DNA of 64,000 nucleotides from Erysipelotrichaceae bacterium (lineage in GTDB: Bacteria; Bacillota_I; Bacilli_A; Erysipelotrichales; Erysipelotrichaceae). The position numbers and the translations under genes are program-made. The notes under the pieces were generated by a model that saw only the letters and a program-made list of their open reading frames with translations, ran no database searches and had not been told where the DNA came from. The stretch is taken from contig JAFWII010000002.1 of assembly GCA_017533785.1 (NCBI GenBank), forward strand, positions 1-64,000. Reading direction: 5' to 3'. Positions 1-6,915 of this stretch are shown piece after piece; within the stretch, counting starts at the first letter, position 1, and every line of letters starts with the position of its first letter.

Positions 1-77
1 CGGGATGTAGCACAGCTTGGTAGTGCACTTGATTTGGGATCAAGGGGTCACAGGTTCAAATCCTGCCATCCCGACCA
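1..77 (+). tRNA. tRNA-Pro (TGG)
   Basis: A full cloverleaf starts at base 1, with a seven-pair acceptor stem (CGGGATG with CATCCCG), a T-loop GGTTCAAATCC and an encoded CCA. The anticodon loop TTTGGGA gives anticodon TGG. It is the first gene of a six-tRNA cluster that may continue upstream of the window. Confidence 0.96.
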
Positions 78-82
78 TTTAC

Positions 83-159
83 GGCGAGGTAGCTTAGTTG
101 GCTAGAGCAATCGGTTCATACCCGGTAGGTCGTGGGTTCAACTCCCACCCTCGCTACCA
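83..159 (+). tRNA. tRNA-Met (CAT), elongator type
   Basis: The cloverleaf has a GGCGAGG acceptor arm pairing with CCTCGCT (G-U at the end), anticodon loop TTCATAC and encoded CCA. The loop and the GGC...GCTACCA ends resemble elongator tRNA-Met of Bacillus rather than the initiator or the lysidine-modified Ile tRNA. That assignment among the three CAT tRNAs of the cluster is by resemblance. Confidence 0.9.
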
Positions 160-172
160 TTATTAGACCAAC

Positions 173-249
173 GGACCCTTAGCTCAGTTGGTTAGAGCGG
201 TCGGCTCATAACCGATTGGTCATAGGTTCGAGTCCTATAGGGTCCACCA
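173..249 (+). tRNA. tRNA-Ile2 (CAT), probably lysidine-modified
   Basis: The cloverleaf has acceptor arms GGACCCT and AGGGTCC, anticodon loop CTCATAA and encoded CCA. The body closely resembles the Bacillus minor Ile tRNA whose CAT anticodon is converted by TilS to read AUA. It lacks the C1-A72 mismatch of initiator tRNA. The identity as Ile2 rather than Met is inferred. Confidence 0.85.
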
Positions 250-253
250 GTAT

Positions 254-344
254 GGAGGAATACCCAAGCGGTTGAAGGGGTCGGTCTTGAAAACCGATAG
301 GTCGTGTGAGCGGCGCTAGGGTTCGAATCCCTATTCCTCCGCCA
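254..344 (+). tRNA. tRNA-Ser (TGA)
   Basis: This is a class II tRNA of 91 nt with a long variable arm, acceptor arms GGAGGAA and TTCCTCC, discriminator G and encoded CCA. Anticodon loop CTTGAAA gives TGA. Confidence 0.95.
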
Positions 345-347
345 TCG

Positions 348-376
348 TTGAACATGCTCAACAAATCTGCTAGAAT
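348..376 (+). promoter_or_regulatory. Internal promoter of the tRNA cluster
   Basis: The gap between tRNA-Ser and tRNA-fMet holds TTGAAC, a 17-base spacer and TAGAAT, a good sigma-A promoter. It would start transcription near 383, just before the initiator tRNA, and so could give tRNA-fMet and tRNA-Phe a supply independent of the upstream genes. Confidence 0.6.
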
Positions 377-396
377 ACTAGTACATCAAAACACAT

Positions 397-473
<77 letters not shown>

Positions 474-475
474 AT

Positions 476-551
476 GGTTCTGTAGCTCAGTTGGTAGAGC
501 AATGGACTGAAAATCCATGTGTCGCCAGTTCAATTCTGGCCGGAACCACCA
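476..551 (+). tRNA. tRNA-Phe (GAA)
   Basis: The cloverleaf has acceptor arms GGTTCTG and CGGAACC, anticodon loop CTGAAAA giving GAA, and encoded CCA. It is the last tRNA of the cluster, two bases after tRNA-fMet, so the pair is certainly cotranscribed. Confidence 0.95.
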
Positions 552-562
552 CTTAAAAAGAG

Positions 563-587
563 AATGACCGGATGGTCATTTTTTTAT
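563..587 (+). terminator. Terminator of the tRNA cluster
   Basis: AATGACC and GGTCATT form a short hairpin with loop GGAT, followed by a T tract. It lies 11 bases after tRNA-Phe. Confidence 0.8.
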
Positions 588-603
588 TGCATATTGACCG
601 CAT

Positions 604-631
604 CAAAAGAAAAGCCGGAATAGCCGGCTTT
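604..631 (-). terminator. Terminator of the 641-2766 operon
   Basis: Read on the minus strand, AAGCCGG and CCGGCTT pair around a five-base loop and are followed by TTTTCTTTT. It lies just past the stop codon of the oxidoreductase gene. Confidence 0.75.
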
Positions 632-640
632 CTTTCGTTC

Positions 641-1216
641 TTATGATTCTTCCGCAAAATAGCGGTCGATCTCTGCTCTGGTCTCTGCCAGGATCCTCTC
701 CGGGTCCGCGCCGTAGAGATCAAGTTTCTCCGCCTTGAAATAGACAAAGTCCTTCACTTCGAAGAAGTTTTCGAAGATTGCCTTCAGGTATCCGTAACCG
801 TAGTCATCATTGATCATCGTTCCCCCGGCAGTCGTCAGAAAGACGAGCTTGCGGACTTTTGAAAGAGTTTTGGGAACATCGTCCGCGACATAGTGAAAAG
901 TCAGTCCGACGATATCGATCGTTTCGATATAGTCCTTGAGGATCGCCGGGATCGACAGATCCCAGTACGGAGCGGCGATCACGATCTCGCCGGCTTCCCG
1001 GAACTGATTCGCGTTGCGGAAGAGCGGATCGTCCGTCTTCCCCTGCTCCAGCAGCTCTCCCCTTTTCAAAAGCCCGGCCCGGTCCAGCGGCATAGCACGC
1101 TCTTTCTCCAGATCGAGCTCCTCAAAGGGCATCCCGTTCTTTTCGAGATAATAGTAAGCAAGCTGTCTGGTGCGGGATTCTTCCCGGACGCAGGCATTAA
1201 TAAAGAGCGTCTTCAT
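641..1216 (-). CDS. NAD(P)H-dependent flavin oxidoreductase, flavodoxin-like fold
   Basis: A 191-residue cytoplasmic protein of the flavodoxin_2 (NQO1/AzoR-like) family. Seen: the N-terminal strand MKTLFINACVREESRT, which in the family forms the FMN phosphate loop; APYWDLSIPAILKDYIE near residue 82; and FLTTAGGT near residue 128, the second flavin-binding segment. Known of the family: NAD(P)H-driven two-electron reduction of quinones, azo dyes or nitro compounds. The natural substrate cannot be read from sequence. It is the last gene of a four-gene operon and overlaps the preceding Cys-rich gene by 20 bases, which suggests translational coupling and a shared redox role. Confidence 0.85.
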   Translation of the reverse strand: MKTLFINACVREESRTRQLAYYYLEKNGMPFEELDLEKERAMPLDRAGLLKRGELLEQGKTDDPLFRNANQFREAGEIVIAAPYWDLSIPAILKDYIETIDIVGLTFHYVADDVPKTLSKVRKLVFLTTAGGTMINDDYGYGYLKAIFENFFEVKDFVYFKAEKLDLYGADPERILAETRAEIDRYFAEES

Positions 1217-1592
1217 CTTTGAATCTCTCCTCCAGCAGTTTTACGGCGATCTCGATACAGCGGTCGCAGCTGCAGAGCACCTCGCCGGTCTTCAGACCCT
1301 TCAGGTCGCTGCAGGCGGTGGCACCGGCTTCTTTTCGGAACGCCTCGAACACCTCCCGGCTTTCGGCGATCTGCGGTCTTCCGCAGTACTTCCGCATGCC
1401 GAGGATCATTTCCGCGGCGACCAGAGCGCCGCAGGTGCCTTCCGTCGAACCCATGCCGGCGCAGAAGCAGGAACCCAGAGCGCGCAGCTGTTCGCCGTTC
1501 AAAGGAAGTCCTTCCTCAAAAACACTGAGTACAGACTGACTGCAGTTATAGCCGTGATGTTTATTGTAGACGGCCTGTTCAGAACGGTTCAT
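1197..1592 (-). CDS. C_GCAxxG_C_C family Cys-rich protein
   Basis: 131 residues matching the C_GCAxxG_C_C family: GYNCSQ (Cys17), the glycine-rich block around residues 41-66 with Cys42, Cys44 and the GTCGA motif at Cys54, Cys94 in CSDLKG, and Cys107/109/112 near the C-terminus. Members are small soluble proteins thought to bind metal or act in redox chemistry; no reaction is established. It starts inside the last four bases of the DUF1287 gene (ATGA overlap) and overlaps the following oxidoreductase gene by 20 bases. The tight packing suggests cotranslation. Family assignment is firm, function unknown. Confidence 0.85.
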   Translation of the reverse strand: MNRSEQAVYNKHHGYNCSQSVLSVFEEGLPLNGEQLRALGSCFCAGMGSTEGTCGALVAAEMILGMRKYCGRPQIAESREVFEAFRKEAGATACSDLKGLKTGEVLCSCDRCIEIAVKLLEERFKDEDALY

Positions 1593-2239
1593 TTCGTGTT
1601 TCCTCCTCCGGTCAGGCGGTAGTGACCGGTAATATCCTCCCGGTACGGGAGGATATCCTCTTCGAAGCTAAGCTGCAGATGTCCGGCATGATGCAGGACA
1701 TAGGGTATGCCGTTGCGGTCGCGGCGGTCGGACAGGATGCCGATATGACCGCGGAAGGTCACGATATCTCCTGCCTGCCAGGCTTCGATCTCTTTCAGGT
1801 CAGTCGTCAGCGACTGCCAGTTATGTTCAAAATAGACTTTCAGGTTGCGCACCCGACGGAAATCGATATTCGCGTCGACGACATCGATCGCATAGTCTTC
1901 CCGGTGCGCGAGCACATCCTCATAAACGAGCTGCTTCAGGTCATAGCCGCTGTCCAGCAGGGCGAACGCGACGACGTCGGTGCAGACGCCGTACTGATCG
2001 TCCGGATATCCTGTCTCGTAGTATTTGCTTTTATAGACCGGATCGGTCGCGAGATAGGCTTTTGCGCTCTGCAGGATGTCCAGCTGGTCATCGACCCCGT
2101 CTCCGTCTTCGTCGTGACCGCTGATAAAAGCCGTGATCCCGAAATCCGCGTCACTGTAATACGGCTGCGGAAACAGCCGGAAATGCCATATCAAAAATCC
2201 TGCCGCCAGGAAAAGCAGCAGCAGGAACAGCTTCTTCAT
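1589..2239 (-). CDS. DUF1287 family exported protein, NlpC/P60-like
   Basis: 216 residues. Residues 1-20 are a hydrophobic signal anchor (MKKLFLLLLFLAAGFLIW), so the protein is membrane-anchored or secreted. The rest matches DUF1287: VCTDVV (Cys86), DANIDFRRVRNL near 122-133, GDIVTFRGHIGILSD with His165, and VLHHAG near 183. Cys86 and His165 are placed as in papain-like NlpC/P60 peptidases, so a cell-wall peptidase or amidase role is plausible but not proved. A calcium-loop-like stretch DEDGDGVDD occurs at 43-51. It overlaps its neighbours by one and four bases. Confidence 0.8.
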   Translation of the reverse strand: MKKLFLLLLFLAAGFLIWHFRLFPQPYYSDADFGITAFISGHDEDGDGVDDQLDILQSAKAYLATDPVYKSKYYETGYPDDQYGVCTDVVAFALLDSGYDLKQLVYEDVLAHREDYAIDVVDANIDFRRVRNLKVYFEHNWQSLTTDLKEIEAWQAGDIVTFRGHIGILSDRRDRNGIPYVLHHAGHLQLSFEEDILPYREDITGHYRLTGGGNTK

Positions 2240-2766
2240 CAGTTCGTTGCAGAGGCGCCGATCACGGCAAAACGGCCGGTAAGCTTATCGTGAATGCTCC
2301 AGAGACCATAGCCCCACCATTCTTTTCCTTCATCGAAATAATCGGTAAAGTCGCCATCCCAGGAGAGGATGTCGAGATCCCGGTTCGGGAAAAGCAGATA
2401 ATTCACCTTATAGAAGTCGCCGACGCTGTAGCACTGTCCGTGCGGCGGCTGCAGAAAGGCGAAGGCATAGGTCAGTTTCTCCGGCGCGTTGATGAAGACC
2501 TTCCCGTCTTCAATGACCGCGAAGGCATCTGCCGGGGCAAAGAAGAAGTATTCCGGATCGACAGCTTCGCCGGTCATCTTTGATTCATCAAAACGATAAT
2601 CGCGGCCTTTGCGCTTCGAGAGGATGCTCAGGGCGTGTTTTACGGCTTCCTTATGCGACTGTTCGGCTTTATATTCATCGGCGTTTTCCAGAAGAACGTA
2701 ATCCACGACGAGGTCAGGATAAGTTTGTTTCAGTAACTCATTGTACTTCGGATCGATTTCTTTCAT
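2239..2766 (-). CDS. Unknown protein, first gene of the operon
   Basis: 175 residues, acidic and aromatic-rich, with no signal peptide or membrane segment. I do not recognise a family. The C-terminal half is rich in Trp, Phe, Tyr and Asp (for example GKEWWGYGLWSIHDK), suggesting a compact beta-rich globular domain. Its stop overlaps the start of the DUF1287 gene by one base. The start has no Shine-Dalgarno: a TAAGAT -10 box lies exactly six bases before the ATG, so the mRNA may be leaderless. The coding call rests on frame length, operon packing and codon use like its neighbours. Confidence 0.65.
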   Translation of the reverse strand: MKEIDPKYNELLKQTYPDLVVDYVLLENADEYKAEQSHKEAVKHALSILSKRKGRDYRFDESKMTGEAVDPEYFFFAPADAFAVIEDGKVFINAPEKLTYAFAFLQPPHGQCYSVGDFYKVNYLLFPNRDLDILSWDGDFTDYFDEGKEWWGYGLWSIHDKLTGRFAVIGASATN

Positions 2767-2778
2767 GGTTCTATCTTA
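2764..2778 (-). promoter_or_regulatory. -10 box six bases before ATG, possible leaderless start
   Basis: On the minus strand GTGGTAAGAT-agaacc-ATG: an extended -10 (TGG then TAAGAT, 2773-2778), six bases, then the start codon. Transcription would begin at or next to the A of ATG. No Shine-Dalgarno precedes the start. Confidence 0.5.
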
Positions 2779-2830
2779 CCACACCTTCGCATACGCATTG
2801 CCCCTCAATTGTCCTGTCCGCCCTTATGGG

Positions 2831-2856
2831 AAAAGAAAAAGGCAGCTTACGCTGCC
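2831..2856 (-). terminator. Terminator of the opp operon with the oppF stop in its loop
   Basis: On the minus strand GGCAGC-GTAA-GCTGCC is followed by TTTTTCTTTT. The last two sense codons of oppF lie in the 5' arm, and the TAA stop (2847-2849) forms most of the tetraloop. Confidence 0.85.
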
Positions 2857-3782
2857 TGTCCGCTCCAGCGGGCAAACTCTTCGTCTGTCGCCAGAACTCT
2901 GTGTGTTTCTGTCAGGACGTGCTCATGTCCGGCTGTGTAGTCCACGCCTTCCTCGTCCTTGTTGTAGGTGATCGCCTTGCGCTGTTTCTCCACGATCGGA
3001 TTCGGATGCGGGATCGCAGACAGCAGGGATTTCGTATAAGGATGGATCGGATTGGCGAAGATCTCATCGGTCGTCCCGGTCTCGACGATATGGCCGAGAT
3101 GCATGACGCCGATACGGTCGGAAATATACTTGACCATGGAAAGGTCATGGGCGATGAACAGATAGGTCGTGCCCATCTCGTCCTGGATATCCTTCATCAG
3201 GTTGACGACCTGCGCCTGGATCGAAACGTCCAGTGCCGAGATGCATTCGTCAGCGATGACGAGCTTCGGGTTCATGACCAGCGCGCGGGCGATGCCGACA
3301 CGCTGACGCTGACCGCCGGAAAACTGATGCGGGAAACGTGTTGCCTGTTCGCGGGAAAGACCGACTTTGTCCAGAACGTCGTTGACTTTCTGATCGATCT
3401 CTTCCTGCGACTTGCAGAGACCGTGGATCTCCAGACCTTCCGCAATGATCTGCTTGACCTTTTTACGGGGATTCAGACAGGCCATCGGATCCTGGAAGAT
3501 CATCGCCATATTCGTGCGCAGATATCTTTCGTCTTCCTTGGAAAGCTTTCCGGAGATATCGTGACCGTCGAAAATGATCTTGCCGCCGGTCGGTTCGTAA
3601 AGACGGATGATCGAGCGTCCGGTCGTGGATTTGCCCGAACCGGACTCGCCGACGAGACCGTAAGTCTCGCCTTCATAGATCTCGAAGCTGATGCCGTCAA
3701 CAGCTTTCGTGACCTTTTTGCGGCCAACCGGGAAGTACTGTTTCAGACCTTCGACTTTCAGCAGCAGTTTCTTCTCACTCAT
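2847..3782 (-). CDS. oppF: Oligopeptide ABC transporter ATP-binding protein OppF
   Basis: 311-residue ABC ATPase. Walker A GESGSGKST at 45-53, Q-loop MIFQDP at 94-99, signature FSGGQ at 154-158, Walker B LVIADE at 174-179, and a C-terminal oligopeptide/dipeptide extension (NPIHPYTKSLLSAIPHPNP). It pairs with OppD on the cytoplasmic face to power peptide uptake. It overlaps oppD by eight bases and is the last gene of oppA-B-C-D-F. The usual four-Cys motif seen in many OppF-type C-termini is not present. The stop codon is inside the operon's terminator hairpin. Confidence 0.93.
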   Translation of the reverse strand: MSEKKLLLKVEGLKQYFPVGRKKVTKAVDGISFEIYEGETYGLVGESGSGKSTTGRSIIRLYEPTGGKIIFDGHDISGKLSKEDERYLRTNMAMIFQDPMACLNPRKKVKQIIAEGLEIHGLCKSQEEIDQKVNDVLDKVGLSREQATRFPHQFSGGQRQRVGIARALVMNPKLVIADECISALDVSIQAQVVNLMKDIQDEMGTTYLFIAHDLSMVKYISDRIGVMHLGHIVETGTTDEIFANPIHPYTKSLLSAIPHPNPIVEKQRKAITYNKDEEGVDYTAGHEHVLTETHRVLATDEEFARWSGQAA

Positions 3783-4872
3783 CGATGCCCGCCTCCTTCT
3801 TCATTTTTGCGATCCTGACCTTCAGTTCTTCCGGAAGCTCCACTTTCGGAGCGTGCGGATCGCAGAGCCAGGACGCGACACGGTGCTGACCGCCTACGTC
3901 GTACATTGGCGGCGCTTCACGGTAATCGATATTCAGCGCGTACGGGTTGCGCGGCGCAAAAGCGTCACCGACGATCTCCTCCATCAGGTTCGGCGGTGAT
4001 CCGGGGATCGCGAACAGACGGTGGGAATCAGTATCGATATCCGGCATCGAGCTCAGCAGACCCCAGGTATAGGGATGACGCGGATCATAGAAGACTTCGT
4101 TGATCTTGCCCTTCTCGACGATACGTCCGGCATACATGACCGCGACGTAGTCCGCGACTTTGGCGACGACGCCCAGGTCGTGGGTGATGTAGATGACGGA
4201 GATGTTCTTCTTGGTCTGGATCTCCTTGATCTTCTCCAGGATCTTCGCCTGGATCGTAACATCCAGCGCTGTCGTCGGTTCGTCACAGATCAGGATGTCC
4301 GGGTCGCAGGCCAGCGCGATCGCGATAACGACACGCTGACGCATGCCGCCTGACAGCTCATGCGGATACTGACGGAAGCACTTCTCCGGTTCGGTGATGC
4401 CGACTTCGTCGAGCAGCGCCAGAGCACGGGCTGCAGCTTCCGATTTCGGAACGTTCTCATGTTCAAGGATCGGTTCCATGATCTGCTTGCCGATCTGCAT
4501 GGTCGGGTCGAGCGAGGTCATCGGATCCTGGAATACCATGGCGATATGCTTGCCGCACAGTTTGTAACGGATATCCTTCTGGGACATCTTGACGAGATCG
4601 TACTTGTTGATGGTGCCGTCCTTTTCCTTGCAGGTATAGACGATCGAACCGCTGTCGATGACACCGTTGGAATCCAGGATGCCCATCATCGTTTTGACCG
4701 TAACGGATTTGCCGGAGCCGGATTCACCGACGATCGCGATGGTCTCGCCCTGGAACAGGTCGAGACGGACGCCGCGGATCGCCTTTACGACACCGAAATT
4801 CGTTTTAAAGGAAATGCTGAGGTCCCGGATGGATAGAACACGTTCGTTCTTGTCTCTTTTCACTTTAGCCAT
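3775..4872 (-). CDS. oppD: Oligopeptide ABC transporter ATP-binding protein OppD
   Basis: 365-residue ABC ATPase. Walker A GESGSGKS at 49-56, Q-loop MVFQDPMTSLDP, signature LSGGMRQR, Walker B ILICDEPTTALD, H-loop YITHDLGVV, and the C-terminal extension HPYTWGLLSSMPDID. It contains an insertion between Walker A and the Q-loop (about residues 75-105) typical of OppD relative to OppF. It forms the ATPase heterodimer with OppF. Its start lies 10 bases after the oppC stop, with AGGTGA just before the ATG. Confidence 0.93.
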   Translation of the reverse strand: MAKVKRDKNERVLSIRDLSISFKTNFGVVKAIRGVRLDLFQGETIAIVGESGSGKSVTVKTMMGILDSNGVIDSGSIVYTCKEKDGTINKYDLVKMSQKDIRYKLCGKHIAMVFQDPMTSLDPTMQIGKQIMEPILEHENVPKSEAAARALALLDEVGITEPEKCFRQYPHELSGGMRQRVVIAIALACDPDILICDEPTTALDVTIQAKILEKIKEIQTKKNISVIYITHDLGVVAKVADYVAVMYAGRIVEKGKINEVFYDPRHPYTWGLLSSMPDIDTDSHRLFAIPGSPPNLMEEIVGDAFAPRNPYALNIDYREAPPMYDVGGQHRVASWLCDPHAPKVELPEELKVRIAKMKKEAGIDE

Positions 4873-4882
4873 AGGTCACCTC

Positions 4883-5899
4883 TTATTTGTTCAGCATCTT
4901 CGGATCGAACGCGTCGCGCAGACCGTCGGCGAAGAGGTTGAAGCACAGCATGAGAATACCCAGAACGACGACCGGGATGATCAGGATATGCGGGAACGTC
5001 GTCATCGACTTGTAGCCGTCACTGACGAGCGAACCGAGGGAAGCCAGCGGAGCCGGAACACCGAGACCGAGGAAGGACAGATACGCTTCCAGGAAGATGG
5101 CGCTCGGGATCGAGAACATGCTGGTGATGATGACCTGACCGAAGATGTTCGGCAGGACTTCCTTGAAGATCAGACGGGCTTTGCCGGCACCGAGCGTCGT
5201 GGAGGCGAGGATGTATTCCTGCTCCTTGACTTTCAGGACCTGGGCTCTGGCGATACGCTCCATACCGATCCAGCCGGTCAGTACCAGCGCGAAGATGATC
5301 GAGGAGATGCCCGGCTTAAGAACGATACCGAGCAGGGTTACGACGACCAGCGTCGGGATGCCGTTGAGGATCTCGGCGATACGCTGCAGGATCATATCGA
5401 CACGGCCGCCGATAAAGCCGGAGACCATGCCGTAGACCATGCCGATGAAAATATCGACAAGGACCGCCGCGAAGGCGATGACCAGAGATACGCGGGTGCC
5501 GGACCAGACACGGGTAAAGATATCACGTCCCTGGGTATCGGTGCCGAACCAGTAGTAAACATCGGAAGCGCCCTTCTCTGCATAGACGTCACGGCCTTTG
5601 TAGGTGCCGTTGAAGAAGCCCAGTTTCTCCACCACAGGGATGCGGGGAGTCAGGCATTCATGTCCGTGGGCGATGGATTTGTAGGTATGTTCGTTCATCG
5701 AAGGTCCGATGAGCGCGAACAGGATGATGATCATGATGATCACTGCGCCGACGAGAGCGCCTTTGTTTTTCTTGAAGTTGCCCCAGACATCCTTCAGATA
5801 GGAAGTGCTTTTGAAGTTTTTATCGATCAGTTTTTCGTCCTTGCTGTGGGCGAAGGCGAAATCATCATGATGAAACTCGTGATCGGAAATCAGACTCAT
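4883..5899 (-). CDS. oppC: Oligopeptide ABC transporter permease OppC
   Basis: 338-residue inner-membrane permease of the OppBC family. A cytoplasmic N-terminus with FKKNKGALVGAVI leads into the first membrane span. The periplasmic-equivalent loop ends in YWFGTDTQGRDIFTRVW, the OppC hallmark. The EAA loop is EAYLSFLGLGVPAPLASLG. I start at 5899 (MSLISDHEF) because AAGGAGGG lies seven bases upstream; the ATG ten codons earlier lies inside oppB and has no ribosome site. It is 13 bases downstream of oppB. Confidence 0.92.
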   Translation of the reverse strand: MSLISDHEFHHDDFAFAHSKDEKLIDKNFKSTSYLKDVWGNFKKNKGALVGAVIIMIIILFALIGPSMNEHTYKSIAHGHECLTPRIPVVEKLGFFNGTYKGRDVYAEKGASDVYYWFGTDTQGRDIFTRVWSGTRVSLVIAFAAVLVDIFIGMVYGMVSGFIGGRVDMILQRIAEILNGIPTLVVVTLLGIVLKPGISSIIFALVLTGWIGMERIARAQVLKVKEQEYILASTTLGAGKARLIFKEVLPNIFGQVIITSMFSIPSAIFLEAYLSFLGLGVPAPLASLGSLVSDGYKSMTTFPHILIIPVVVLGILMLCFNLFADGLRDAFDPKMLNK

Positions 5900-5912
5900 A
5901 CTATTTCCCTCC

Positions 5913-6842
5913 TTAACCCTTCGCAACACGGATACGCGGATCGACGATACCGTAAAGGATATCCACGATCAGCATCGTGACGATATACATCAATGAATAG
6001 ATAAACGAGCAGGCGATCGTGACATTGTAGTCATTCTGCTGGATACCGCTGATCATCAGCAGACCGATGCCCGGGATACCGAAGATACGCTCGATGACCG
6101 AAGAACCTGTCAGCAGGTTTACGAGCAGCGGGCCCATGACGGTGATGATCGGGATCAGGGTATTGCGCAGCGCATGCTTGATGATGATCTTCCAGTTTTT
6201 GACGCCTTTGGATTCAACGAGCTGGATATAGTCCGAGTTCAGAACGTCGATCATTTCCGAACGGGTGAAACGGGCAATATTCGCAGTCGGGGAGACCGAA
6301 AGCGCCAGCGCCGGCAGGATCAGCGATTTGATCGGCATCTGCTGATTGTACAGGATCGGCATCAGTTTCAGCTTATACGCGATGAAGTAGCAGAGCAGCA
6401 GCGCGCAGACATAGGAAGGCACACTGACACCGATAACCGAAAGGACAGAACAAAGGTTATCGATCCAGGTATTATGATTCAAAGCGGCAAGGATGCCCAG
6501 GATCAGTCCCAGGATGGTCCCGAAGACCATTGCCATAGCACCGACGGTGAGCGAGATGCCCAAACGCCCTTTAATCATGTCACTTATCGCAAAGTTCTTA
6601 TTGATGGCATAGGAAACTCCTAAATCACCCGTTAACATGTTCTTGAGATAAATGAAGAATCTGATGATCAGCGGCTTATCCAGACCGTATTTTTCATACA
6701 GCAGAGCCAGCTGCGCTTCCGTCAGCTTTTCATCATTAAAAGGTGTTCCCGGCATAAGGTCCATCAATAGGAACAGGACAAGAATGATCACGAGCAGCGT
6801 GGCGATACTCACCAGCACTCTTTTCAAAATGTATTTTTTCAT
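5913..6842 (-). CDS. oppB: Oligopeptide ABC transporter permease OppB
   Basis: 309-residue permease. It starts MKKYILKRVLVSIATLLVI, with the first membrane span at once, as in OppB/DppB. MDLMPGTPF near residue 27 and the long loop with GLDKPLIIRFFIYLKNMLTGDLGVS are family hallmarks, and the EAA-like segment is TARFTRSEMIDVLNSDYIQLVESKG-like (here IARFTRSEMIDVL). It pairs with OppC to form the membrane channel. It follows oppA by 73 bases, which contain a perfect 12-bp hairpin. Confidence 0.92.
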   Translation of the reverse strand: MKKYILKRVLVSIATLLVIILVLFLLMDLMPGTPFNDEKLTEAQLALLYEKYGLDKPLIIRFFIYLKNMLTGDLGVSYAINKNFAISDMIKGRLGISLTVGAMAMVFGTILGLILGILAALNHNTWIDNLCSVLSVIGVSVPSYVCALLLCYFIAYKLKLMPILYNQQMPIKSLILPALALSVSPTANIARFTRSEMIDVLNSDYIQLVESKGVKNWKIIIKHALRNTLIPIITVMGPLLVNLLTGSSVIERIFGIPGIGLLMISGIQQNDYNVTIACSFIYSLMYIVTMLIVDILYGIVDPRIRVAKG

Positions 6843-6861
6843 ACAGTCCCCTTCTATAAGA

Positions 6862-6894
6862 ATAGAGCGATTGAGACACTCCCAATCGCTCTAT
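6862..6894 (-). other. Intercistronic hairpin between oppA and oppB
   Basis: ATAGAGCGATTG and CAATCGCTCTAT form a perfect 12-bp stem with a nine-base loop. No T tract follows on the minus strand, so it is unlikely to be a strong terminator. In many opp-type operons such a hairpin stabilises the binding-protein transcript; that role here is inference. Confidence 0.6.
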
Positions 6895-6915
6895 ATCACA
6901 AAGTGTTTGAACGAT

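Noticed and set aside
553-747. 64-codon frame over the tRNA terminator and the end of the oxidoreductase gene
   Set aside because: It crosses two terminators, has no ribosome site and low complexity.
5899-5929. Upstream ATG of oppC
   Set aside because: It lies inside oppB without a ribosome site; AAGGAGGG before 5899 decides the start.
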